Positions 42,720-50,454 of a stretch of 64,000 bases of DNA are shown one piece after another. Location: positions 310,001-374,000 of the forward strand of contig NZ_CP019113.1 of assembly GCF_001888805.2 (NCBI RefSeq), given 5' to 3'. The notes beneath the pieces are model-generated. The model was not told the DNA's origin. It ran no database searches and saw only the letters and a program-made list of their open reading frames with translations. Numbering within the stretch: position 1 is the first letter of the stretch; each line of letters starts with the position of its first letter. Source of the stretch: Enterobacter sp. SA187 (GTDB taxonomy: Bacteria; Pseudomonadota; Gammaproteobacteria; Enterobacterales; Enterobacteriaceae). Position numbers and translations under genes: made by a program.

Positions 42720-43565
42720 TCATTCACATCCTGCGCGAAACTCGCTCGGACTGGCCCCGGTGCATTTTTTAAACACGCGGGAAAAATAGAGCTGATCTTC
42801 AAAGCCGACGTTGCGCCCGACGCTGGCGATAGGCATCCGCGTGGTGCTGAGCAACAGCTTGGCCTGGCTGATACGCTGATCCTCGCGCCAGCTCAGCACG
42901 CTGACGCCCAGCTGCTGGCGGAACAGGTGTGATAACCGCGACGGCGACAGGCAGACATGCTGGGCGACGCTGGCGATGTCAAAATGGCTGTCGCTAAGGT
43001 GATCGCTGATGTACTGGCAGGCATCGCGCACGCGGTTATCCAGCGGCGGATGCAGGGATTCATTAATGGCTTCCATACGGCGCAACAGCACCTGCTCCAG
43101 CAGATTGATCGCCAGCAGCTCGGCGTAGCGCCCGGCGCTCTGCCCGGCATGGATAATCTGGTCGAACAGCTCGCTGAAGGCCGCCTGATGCGCCTCGTCC
43201 GGACGGAAAATCCCGGTCTGACCGAAAATCGTCGGCCACGCCAGCCATTCATGCCAGTAGGCGCGCGGCCGGAAATAAACCCACTGGTGATACCACTCCC
43301 GCGCGTCAGGATGCCGCCCGTAATGGTGCACCTCGCCGGGCGGAAAGAGCAGGATGTCGCCGGGACGGCAGACAAACTCTTTGCCATTGTTATTGATGAT
43401 GCCTTCGCCGCGCACCGTCAGGTTGAGGATATAGCCCTTCATGCCCAGCGGGCGGTCAACGAAAAAATCCAGGTAACCGTCTGCCTCAATGGGCGTTAAT
43501 CCCGCCACCAGATGCGCATTGAAAGAGTAGCCAGGCAGCAGCGGATCGTTTTGCGGTTCAGCCAT
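42720..43565 (-). CDS. araC: Arabinose operon regulator AraC
   Basis: AraC represses araBAD without arabinose by DNA looping and activates it with arabinose. The protein is 281 aa from MAEPQNDPLLPGYSFNAHL; the 12 upstream in-frame codons are not used. The N-terminal cupin/dimerisation domain covers about residues 1-170. The two helix-turn-helix motifs are in the C-terminal domain (FDIASVAQHVCLSPSRLSHLF and MPIASVGRNVGFEDQLYFSRV). It ends at PSEFRAGCE, eleven residues before the end of E. coli AraC (292 aa); the missing tail is not needed for DNA binding. It is divergent from araBAD. Confidence 0.97.
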   Translation of the reverse strand: MAEPQNDPLLPGYSFNAHLVAGLTPIEADGYLDFFVDRPLGMKGYILNLTVRGEGIINNNGKEFVCRPGDILLFPPGEVHHYGRHPDAREWYHQWVYFRPRAYWHEWLAWPTIFGQTGIFRPDEAHQAAFSELFDQIIHAGQSAGRYAELLAINLLEQVLLRRMEAINESLHPPLDNRVRDACQYISDHLSDSHFDIASVAQHVCLSPSRLSHLFRQQLGVSVLSWREDQRISQAKLLLSTTRMPIASVGRNVGFEDQLYFSRVFKKCTGASPSEFRAGCE

Positions 43566-43593
43566 AATGGCAATACTCCGGATGTCATTAAAG

Positions 43594-43611
43594 GAAACCA
43601 ATTGTCCATAT
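43594..43611. promoter_or_regulatory. araO2 operator in the araC leader
   Basis: GAAACCAATTGTCCATAT matches the distal looping operator araO2 of E. coli, 29 bp upstream of the araC start codon. It pairs with araI1 about 210 bp away. Confidence 0.75.
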
Positions 43612-43714
43612 TGTGATTTGTATCATCAAATCCCCCGGCGGTGCCTTCCGCAGGTAAAACAGCCTTCACCAACCCCGCCAGATAAAAGCACTTTGCCCGG
43701 TTTTGTTTCCACAC

Positions 43715-43748
43715 ACCGGCAAAAAAGGCTTAACAAAAGTGTCTATAA
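43715..43748. promoter_or_regulatory. araO1 operator region
   Basis: The segment CTTAACAAAAGTGTCTATAA resembles the E. coli araO1 half-sites that autoregulate araC. It is located between araO2 and the CRP site in the expected order. Confidence 0.6.
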
Positions 43749-43775
43749 AGCCAGGCGGAATGTCCACATTGATTA

Positions 43776-43791
43776 TTTGCACGGCGTCACA
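43776..43791. promoter_or_regulatory. CRP site of the ara control region
   Basis: TTTGCACGGCGTCACA is identical to the E. coli araBAD CRP site and is located immediately upstream of araI. Confidence 0.85.
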
Positions 43792-43804
43792 CTTTGCCAT
43801 GCCA

Positions 43805-43842
43805 TAGCATTTTTATCCATAAGATTAGCGGATCCTGCCTGA
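43805..43842 (+). promoter_or_regulatory. araI1-araI2 half-sites of the araBAD promoter
   Basis: araI1 is TAGCATTTTTATCCATA (43,805-43,821) and araI2 is TAGCGGATCCTGCCTGA (43,826-43,842). These are the same as E. coli apart from one base in I2. The promoter -35 overlaps I2, and the -10 near TCTAATG follows. araB begins at 43,903. Confidence 0.88.
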
Positions 43843-43902
43843 CCCTTTCCGGCGTCTGTCTCTAATGTTTCTCCATACGCTTATTCTTGATGGAGTAACA
43901 CG

Positions 43903-45597
43903 ATGGCAATTGCAATTGGCCTCGATTTTGGCAGCGATTCGGTTCGCGCCCTGGCCGTGGACAGCGTCAGCGGCGAGGAGATCGCCACCAGCGTCGAATG
44001 GTATCCCCGCTGGCAGGAAGGGCGTTATTGCGACGCTCCTCATAACCAGTTCCGCCACCACCCGCGCGACTACATCGAGTCGATGGAGGCGGCGCTGAAA
44101 AGCGTGCTGGCGGAACTGAGCGCAGAGCACCGCGCGCAGGTCAGCGGCATTGGCGTGGACAGCACCGGCTCCACTCCCGCGCCCATTGATGCCGAAGGCC
44201 GCGTGCTGGCCCTGCGCCCGGAGTTCGCCGATAACCCGAACGCCATGTTCGTGCTGTGGAAAGATCACACCGCCGTCGAAGAAGCCGAAGCCATCACCCG
44301 CCTGTGCCACACCGCCGGAAAAGTGGATTACTCCCGTTATATCGGCGGCATTTACTCCAGCGAATGGTTCTGGGCGAAGATCCTCCATGTGACCCGTGCC
44401 GACGCCGCGGTGGCGCAGGCCGCCGCCTCCTGGATCGAGCTGTGCGACTGGATCCCTGCCCTGCTCTCCGATACCACCCGCCCGCAGGCTATTCGCCGTG
44501 GTCGTTGCAGCGCCGGCCATAAATCCCTGTGGCATGAAAGCTGGGGCGGCTTACCCCCCGCCAGTTTCTTCGATGAGCTGGATCCGCTGATCAACAAACA
44601 TCTCAGCTACCCGATGTTTACCGACACCTATACCGCCGATATTCCGGTGGGCACGCTCAGCGCCGAATGGGCGCAGCGCCTCGGCCTGCCGCAAAGCGTG
44701 GTGATTGCCGGCGGCGCCTTTGATTGCCATATGGGCGCAGTGGGCGCGGGCGCGCAGCCGAACACGCTGGTGAAAGTGATCGGCACCTCTACCTGCGACA
44801 TCCTGATCGCCGATAAACCGAGCGTCGGCGATCGCGCCGTTAAAGGCATCTGCGGTCAGGTGGACGGCAGCGTGGTGCCGGACTTTATCGGGCTTGAAGC
44901 CGGGCAATCCGCCTTTGGCGATATCTACGCCTGGTTTGGCCGCATTCTCGGCTGGCCGCTGGAGCAGCTGGCGTTGCAACACCCGGAGCTGAAAACGCAG
45001 ATCCGCGCCAGCCAGAAACAGCTGTTACCGGCGCTCACCCAGGCCTGGGCGGATAACCCGTCGCTGGATCATCTGCCGGTGATCCTCGACTGGTTTAACG
45101 GCCGCCGCACACCGGATGCTAATCAGCGTCTGAAAGGGGTGATCACCGATCTCAACCTCGCCACCGACGCCCCGCTGCTGTTCGGCGGACTGGTGGCCGC
45201 CACCGCCTTTGGCGCGCGCGCCATTATGGAGTGCTTCACCGAACAGGGGATCGCGGTAAATAACGTGATGGCGCTGGGCGGCATCGCCCGTAAAAACCGC
45301 GTCATCATGCAGGCCTGCTGCGACGTGCTGAACCGCCCGCTGCAGATTGTCGCCTCCGATCAGTGCTGCGCCCTGGGTGCGGCTATTTTTGCTGCCGTGG
45401 CAGCGGGCGATCACCCGGATATTCCCACCGCCCAGCAGTCGATGGCCAGCCGCATCGAAAACACCCTGCAACCGGACCCGCGCCAGGCGCAACGTTTTGA
45501 ACAGCTCTATCGCCGCTATCAACAGTGGGCGGTAAGCGCCGAACAACACTATCTCCCTTCAGCTGCCCCCGCATCGCAGGCAGCGCTGACTCATTAA
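43903..45597 (+). CDS. araB: Ribulokinase AraB
   Basis: AraB phosphorylates L-ribulose to L-ribulose 5-phosphate with ATP. It is a 564 aa FGGY-family kinase (E. coli 566). The N-terminal IGLDFGSDSVRALAVD phosphate-binding segment, the GIGVDSTGSTP active-site region and the C-terminal MALGGIARKNRVIMQ ATP-binding segment are intact. It is the first gene of araBAD, with an AraC- and CRP-dependent promoter, and is followed 11 bp later by araA. Confidence 0.97.
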   Translation: MAIAIGLDFGSDSVRALAVDSVSGEEIATSVEWYPRWQEGRYCDAPHNQFRHHPRDYIESMEAALKSVLAELSAEHRAQVSGIGVDSTGSTPAPIDAEGRVLALRPEFADNPNAMFVLWKDHTAVEEAEAITRLCHTAGKVDYSRYIGGIYSSEWFWAKILHVTRADAAVAQAAASWIELCDWIPALLSDTTRPQAIRRGRCSAGHKSLWHESWGGLPPASFFDELDPLINKHLSYPMFTDTYTADIPVGTLSAEWAQRLGLPQSVVIAGGAFDCHMGAVGAGAQPNTLVKVIGTSTCDILIADKPSVGDRAVKGICGQVDGSVVPDFIGLEAGQSAFGDIYAWFGRILGWPLEQLALQHPELKTQIRASQKQLLPALTQAWADNPSLDHLPVILDWFNGRRTPDANQRLKGVITDLNLATDAPLLFGGLVAATAFGARAIMECFTEQGIAVNNVMALGGIARKNRVIMQACCDVLNRPLQIVASDQCCALGAAIFAAVAAGDHPDIPTAQQSMASRIENTLQPDPRQAQRFEQLYRRYQQWAVSAEQHYLPSAAPASQAALTH

Positions 45598-45608
45598 GGA
45601 CACGATAA

Positions 45609-47111
45609 ATGACCGTTTTCGATAACTATGAAGTGTGGTTTGTGATTGGCAGCCAGCATCTGTATGGCCCGGAAGCGCTGCGCCAGGTCACCACCCACGC
45701 GGAACAGGTAGTGAATGCCCTGAATAAAGAGGCGAAGCTGCCGTGCAAAATGGTGCTGAAACCGCTCGGCACCACCCCGGATGAGATCACCGCGATTTGC
45801 CGCGACGCCAACTATGACGACAAATGCGCGGGTCTGGTGGTGTGGCTGCACACCTTCTCCCCGGCCAAAATGTGGATCAACGGCCTGACCATCCTCAATA
45901 AACCGCTGTTGCAGTTCCATACCCAGTTCAATGCCAGCCTGCCGTGGGACAGCATTGATATGGACTTTATGAACCTCAACCAGACTGCGCACGGCGGCCG
46001 CGAGTTTGGCTTTATCGGCGCGCGCATGCGTCAACAGCACAGCGTGGTGACCGGCCACTGGCAGGATCAAAAAGCGCAGCAGCGCATCGGCGCGTGGATG
46101 CGTCATGCGGTGTCGAAACAGGACACCCGTCATCTGAAAGTGTGCCGTTTTGGCGACAACATGCGTGAAGTGGCGGTGACCGACGGGGATAAAGTCGCGG
46201 CGCAAATCAAATTCGGCTTCTCGGTGAATACCTGGGCGGTGGGCGATCTGGTGCAGGTGGTGAACAGCATCAGCGACGGCGATATTAACGCGCTGGTGGA
46301 TGAATATGAAAGCAGCTACCGCCTGACCCCGGCGGCGCAGATCAACGGCGATAAACGGCAGAACGTTATCGACGCCGCGCGCATTGAGCTGGGCATGAAA
46401 CGCTTCCTCGAACAGGGCGGATTCCACGCGTTCACCACCACCTTTGAAGATCTGCACGGCTTAAAACAGCTGCCGGGTCTGGCGGTGCAGCGTCTGATGC
46501 AGCAGGGCTACGGCTTTGCGGGTGAAGGCGACTGGAAGACCGCGGCGCTGCTGCGCATCATGAAGGTGATGGCGACCGGTCTGCCGGGCGGCACCTCCTT
46601 TATGGAGGACTACACCTATCACTTTGAGAACGGCAACGATCTGGTGCTTGGCTCGCACATGCTGGAAGTGTGTCCGACCATCGCGCTGGACGAAAAACCG
46701 ATCCTCGACGTGCAGTATCTGGGCATCGGCGGCAAAGCCGATCCGGCCCGTCTGATCTTCTCCACCAAAACGGGTCCGGCGATCAACGCCAGCCTGATCG
46801 ATCTGGGGGATCGTTTCCGTCTGCTGGTGAACTGCGTTGACTCGGTTGAAGCGCCGCATGCGCTGCCGAAGCTGCCGGTCGCCAACGCCCTGTGGAAAGC
46901 CCAGCCGGATCTGCCAACCGCTTCCGAAGCCTGGATCATCGCCGGCGGCGCGCACCACACCGTCTTCAGCCATGCGCTGGATCTGGAGGATATGCGCCAG
47001 TTCAGCGAACTGCACGGCATTGAACTGACAGTGATCGACAACGACACCCGCCTGCCCGCGTTCAAAGACGCGCTGCGCTGGAACGAGGTGTATTACGGTT
47101 CGAAACGTTAA
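45609..47111 (+). CDS. araA: L-arabinose isomerase AraA
   Basis: AraA converts L-arabinose to L-ribulose with manganese as cofactor. The 500 aa length equals E. coli. The conserved regions are WFVIGSQHLYGPEALRQV (N-terminal), VWLHTFSPAKMWI, and the metal-binding Glu and His residues in TSFMEDYTYHFE and AGGAHHTVFSH. It is the second gene of araBAD. A REP-like element separates it from araD, which may lower araD expression. Confidence 0.97.
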   Translation: MTVFDNYEVWFVIGSQHLYGPEALRQVTTHAEQVVNALNKEAKLPCKMVLKPLGTTPDEITAICRDANYDDKCAGLVVWLHTFSPAKMWINGLTILNKPLLQFHTQFNASLPWDSIDMDFMNLNQTAHGGREFGFIGARMRQQHSVVTGHWQDQKAQQRIGAWMRHAVSKQDTRHLKVCRFGDNMREVAVTDGDKVAAQIKFGFSVNTWAVGDLVQVVNSISDGDINALVDEYESSYRLTPAAQINGDKRQNVIDAARIELGMKRFLEQGGFHAFTTTFEDLHGLKQLPGLAVQRLMQQGYGFAGEGDWKTAALLRIMKVMATGLPGGTSFMEDYTYHFENGNDLVLGSHMLEVCPTIALDEKPILDVQYLGIGGKADPARLIFSTKTGPAINASLIDLGDRFRLLVNCVDSVEAPHALPKLPVANALWKAQPDLPTASEAWIIAGGAHHTVFSHALDLEDMRQFSELHGIELTVIDNDTRLPAFKDALRWNEVYYGSKR

Positions 47112-47118
47112 TGGTTAA

Positions 47119-47180
47119 TGCCCGATGGCGCGTTGTTTATGTAGGCCGGATAAGCAACGCGCCATCCGGCGTGGAGAGAT
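47119..47180. repeat. REP-like element between araA and araD
   Basis: CCGATGGCGCGTTG pairs with CAACGCGCCATCCGG around GTAGGCCGGATAAG. The araA-araD gap of E. coli also contains REP sequence. Confidence 0.8.
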
Positions 47181-47182
47181 GA

Positions 47183-47878
47183 ATGTTAGAAGATCTCAAA
47201 CGTCAGGTGCTGGACGCCAACCTGGCGCTGCCAAAGCACAATCTGGTGACGCTCACCTGGGGTAACGTCAGCGCCGTGGATCGCGAACGCGGGGTATTGG
47301 TCATTAAACCATCCGGTGTCGATTACAGCGTGATGACCGCCGAAGACATGGTGGTGGTCAGCATTGAAACCGGTGAAGTGGTCGAGGGTAATAAAAAACC
47401 GTCGTCCGATACGCCCACCCATCGCCTGCTGTATCAGGCTTTTCCGTCCATTGGCGGCATTGTGCATACCCATTCGCGACACGCCACCATCTGGGCGCAG
47501 GCGGGACAATCCATCCCGGCGACGGGCACCACCCATGCCGACTATTTCTACGGCGCGATCCCCTGCACCCGCAAAATGACCGACGCGGAAATCAACGGCG
47601 AATACGAGTGGGAAACGGGTAACGTCATCGTCGAAACCTTCAGGACACAGGGTATCGATGCCGCACAGATGCCCGGCGTATTAGTGCATTCCCATGGCCC
47701 CTTTGCGTGGGGCAAAAACGCCGATGACGCGGTACATAACGCCATCGTGCTGGAAGAAGTGGCCTATATGGGCATTTTCAGCCGCCAGCTGACGCCGGAT
47801 CTCCCCGCGATGCAACAAACCCTGCTGGATAAGCACTATCTGCGCAAGCATGGCGCGAAAGCCTACTACGGGCAGTAA
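47183..47878 (+). CDS. araD: L-ribulose-5-phosphate 4-epimerase AraD
   Basis: AraD converts L-ribulose 5-phosphate to D-xylulose 5-phosphate, feeding arabinose into the pentose phosphate pathway. It is a 231 aa class II aldolase-fold zinc enzyme, the same length as in E. coli. The Zn ligands are His95 and His97 in IVHTHSRHAT and a His in LVHSHGPFAW (about residue 171). The phosphate-binding GNVSAVD and KPSG segments are near the N-terminus. It is the last gene of araBAD, followed by a terminator. Confidence 0.97.
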   Translation: MLEDLKRQVLDANLALPKHNLVTLTWGNVSAVDRERGVLVIKPSGVDYSVMTAEDMVVVSIETGEVVEGNKKPSSDTPTHRLLYQAFPSIGGIVHTHSRHATIWAQAGQSIPATGTTHADYFYGAIPCTRKMTDAEINGEYEWETGNVIVETFRTQGIDAAQMPGVLVHSHGPFAWGKNADDAVHNAIVLEEVAYMGIFSRQLTPDLPAMQQTLLDKHYLRKHGAKAYYGQ

Positions 47879-47879
47879 T

Positions 47880-47899
47880 ACCTGTATAAAACACCAGCA
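47880..47899. promoter_or_regulatory. LexA box of polB
   Basis: CTGTATAAAACACCAG (47,882-47,897) matches the LexA consensus CTG-N10-CAG. The same box precedes polB (dinA) in E. coli, so SOS induction is retained. Confidence 0.8.
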
Positions 47900-47909
47900 C
47901 CCACCTCCG

Positions 47910-47940
47910 AACCAGGCTATAATTATGCCTGGTTTATTTT
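47910..47940 (+). terminator. Terminator of araBAD overlapping the polB promoter
   Basis: AACCAGGC, loop TATAATTAT, GCCTGGTT, then TATTTTT. The loop TATAAT may double as the -10 of polB, which starts 15 bp later. Confidence 0.75.
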
Positions 47941-47954
47941 TATGAGAGCACGGT

Positions 47955-50312
47955 GTGGCGCAGGCGCGAGAAGGCTTTTTACTGACCCGGCACTGGCGGG
48001 ATACCCCCAAAGGGACCGAGGTGGAATTCTGGCTGGCCACGGATGACGGGCCGCTGCACGTGGTGCTGCCGCCGCAGGAATCGGTGGCGTTTATCCCCTC
48101 CGAACAGGTGCCGCAGGCGCAGCGCATTCTCGCCGGTGAATCCCAGTACCGCCTCACGCCGCTGGCGCTGAAAGATTTCCATCGCCAGCCGGTGCACGGC
48201 CTTTATTGCCGCGCCCATCGCCAGCTGATGCGCTACGACAAACTGCTGCGCGAAGGCGGCGTCACGGTGTTTGAAGCGGATATCCGCCCGCCGGAGCGTT
48301 TTCTGATGGAGCGCTTTATTACCGCGCCGGTGTGGGTCGACGGCGACGCGCACAACGGTTCGCTGATCAACGCGCGCTTAAAGCCGCATCCCGCTTATCG
48401 TCCGCCCCTGAAATGGGTGTCGCTGGATATTGAAACCACCCGTCATGGCGAGCTGTACTGCATCGGCCTGGAAGGCTGCGGCCAGCGCACGGTCTATATG
48501 CTTGGTCCGCAAAATGGCGACGCCAGCGGCGTGGATTTTCATCTGGAGTATGTCTCCAGCCGCCCGCTGCTGCTGGAAAAACTCAACGCCTGGTTTGCCG
48601 CTCACGATCCCGATGTGTTGATCGGCTGGAACGTGGTGCAGTTCGACCTGCGCGTGCTGCAAAAACATGCCGAGCGTTACGGTATTCCGCTGCGTCTTGG
48701 GCGCGGCAGCACCGATCTGGAGTGGCGCGAGCATGGCTTTAAAAACGGCGTGTTCTTCGCCCAGGCCAATGGCCGGTTGATCATCGACGGCATCGATGCG
48801 CTGAAATCAGCGTTCTGGAGCTTCCCGTCGTTTTCGCTGGAGGCGGTGTCGCAGGAACTATTAGGCGAAGGTAAAGCTATTGATAATCCCTGGGATCGCA
48901 TGGATGAGATCGAACGCCGTTTTGCCGAAAACAAACCCGCTCTCGCCACTTATAACCTGAAAGACTGCGAGCTGGTGACGCGTATTTTCCATAAAACCGC
49001 CATCATGCCCTTCCTGCTGGAGCGCGCCACGGTCAACGGTCTGCCGGCAGATCGCCATGGCGGATCCGTCGCCGCCTTCAGCCACCTTTATATTCCGCGG
49101 ATGCACCGCGCGGGCTACGTCGCGCCCAACCTCGGCGATGTGCCGCCGCAGGCCAGCCCCGGCGGCTACGTAATGGATTCGCGGCCAGGGCTGTATGATT
49201 CGGTGCTGGTGCTGGACTATAAAAGCCTTTATCCGGCCATTATCCGCACCTTCCTCATCGATCCGGTCGGGCTGGTGGAAGGCATGGCGCAGCCGGATCC
49301 GCAGCACAGCATACCGGGCTTTCTCGACGCCTGGTTTTCACGGGAAAAACACTGTCTGCCGGAGATCATCGGCCAGGTCTGGCAGGGGCGGGATGAGGCC
49401 AAACGCCTCAACAATAAACCGCTGTCCCAGGCGCTGAAGATCATCATGAACTCCTTTTACGGCGTGCTCGGCACCAGCGCCTGCCGCTTTTTCGATCCGC
49501 GGCTTGCCTCGTCCATCACCCTGCGCGGGCATGAGATCATGTTGCAGACCAAAGCGTTAATTGAAGCGCAGGGTTTTGATGTGATCTATGGCGATACGGA
49601 TTCCACCTTTGTGTGGCTGAAAGGCGCGCACAGCGAAGAAGAGGCGGCAAAAACCGGTCAGGCGCTGGTGGCGCACGTTAACGCCTGGTGGCAGACACAT
49701 CTGCAACAGTCCGGGCTGACCAGCGCGCTGGAGCTGGAGTTTGAAACCCATTTTTGCCGCTTCCTGATGCCGACCATTCGCGGGGCGGATACCGGCAGCA
49801 AGAAACGTTATGCCGGGCTGATCCAGGAAGGCGACAGCCAGCGCATGGTGTTTAAAGGGCTGGAAACGGTACGCACCGACTGGACGCCGCTGGCGCAGCA
49901 GTTCCAGCAGTCGCTGTATCTGCGCATTTTCCGCGGCGAGCCGTATCAGGATTATGTGCGGGAAACCATCGCGCAGCTGATGGCGGGCGAGCTGGATGAT
50001 CGGCTGGTGTACCGTAAACGCCTGCGCCGCCCGCTGGCGGAGTATCAGCGCAACGTGCCGCCACACGTCCGCGCAGCACGGCTGGCGGATGAACATAACC
50101 AGAAAATGGGCCGCGCGTTGCAGTATCAGAATCGCGGCACCATTAAGTACGTCTGGACGACGAACGGCCCGGAGCCGGTGGCCTATCAGCAGTCGCCGCT
50201 GGACTACGATCACTATCTGACCAAACAGCTACAACCGGTGGCGGACGGCATTCTGCCTTTCCTCCACGATGATTTTGCTACACTTGTTACCGGCCAGCTT
50301 GGGTTATTTTGA
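47955..50312 (+). CDS. polB: DNA polymerase II
   Basis: A family B DNA polymerase with proofreading, SOS-induced and used in repair and replication restart. It starts at GTG 47,955. The 785 aa length is two more than E. coli, because of an extra pair near residue 5. The exonuclease I motif is SLDIETT (about residues 155-161). Polymerase motifs are DYKSLYPAIIR (about 420-430) and YGDTDSTFVW (about 545-554), with the catalytic Asp residues. The C-terminal QLGLF clamp-binding peptide (residues 781-785) is present, showing interaction with the beta clamp. Confidence 0.97.
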   Translation: MAQAREGFLLTRHWRDTPKGTEVEFWLATDDGPLHVVLPPQESVAFIPSEQVPQAQRILAGESQYRLTPLALKDFHRQPVHGLYCRAHRQLMRYDKLLREGGVTVFEADIRPPERFLMERFITAPVWVDGDAHNGSLINARLKPHPAYRPPLKWVSLDIETTRHGELYCIGLEGCGQRTVYMLGPQNGDASGVDFHLEYVSSRPLLLEKLNAWFAAHDPDVLIGWNVVQFDLRVLQKHAERYGIPLRLGRGSTDLEWREHGFKNGVFFAQANGRLIIDGIDALKSAFWSFPSFSLEAVSQELLGEGKAIDNPWDRMDEIERRFAENKPALATYNLKDCELVTRIFHKTAIMPFLLERATVNGLPADRHGGSVAAFSHLYIPRMHRAGYVAPNLGDVPPQASPGGYVMDSRPGLYDSVLVLDYKSLYPAIIRTFLIDPVGLVEGMAQPDPQHSIPGFLDAWFSREKHCLPEIIGQVWQGRDEAKRLNNKPLSQALKIIMNSFYGVLGTSACRFFDPRLASSITLRGHEIMLQTKALIEAQGFDVIYGDTDSTFVWLKGAHSEEEAAKTGQALVAHVNAWWQTHLQQSGLTSALELEFETHFCRFLMPTIRGADTGSKKRYAGLIQEGDSQRMVFKGLETVRTDWTPLAQQFQQSLYLRIFRGEPYQDYVRETIAQLMAGELDDRLVYRKRLRRPLAEYQRNVPPHVRAARLADEHNQKMGRALQYQNRGTIKYVWTTNGPEPVAYQQSPLDYDHYLTKQLQPVADGILPFLHDDFATLVTGQLGLF

Positions 50313-50454
50313 ATGATGACGAAAAGGTGACGAAAGCTGTGCCTTCCAGTACCATAGCGCCCTTCCCAATCCTGGCCCCAAATTTTGATGTGCCGTCGCT
50401 TTCAGACGGTGGTCAAACTATTGCCTGCAATTAGAGATATAGAGCCGAATACAT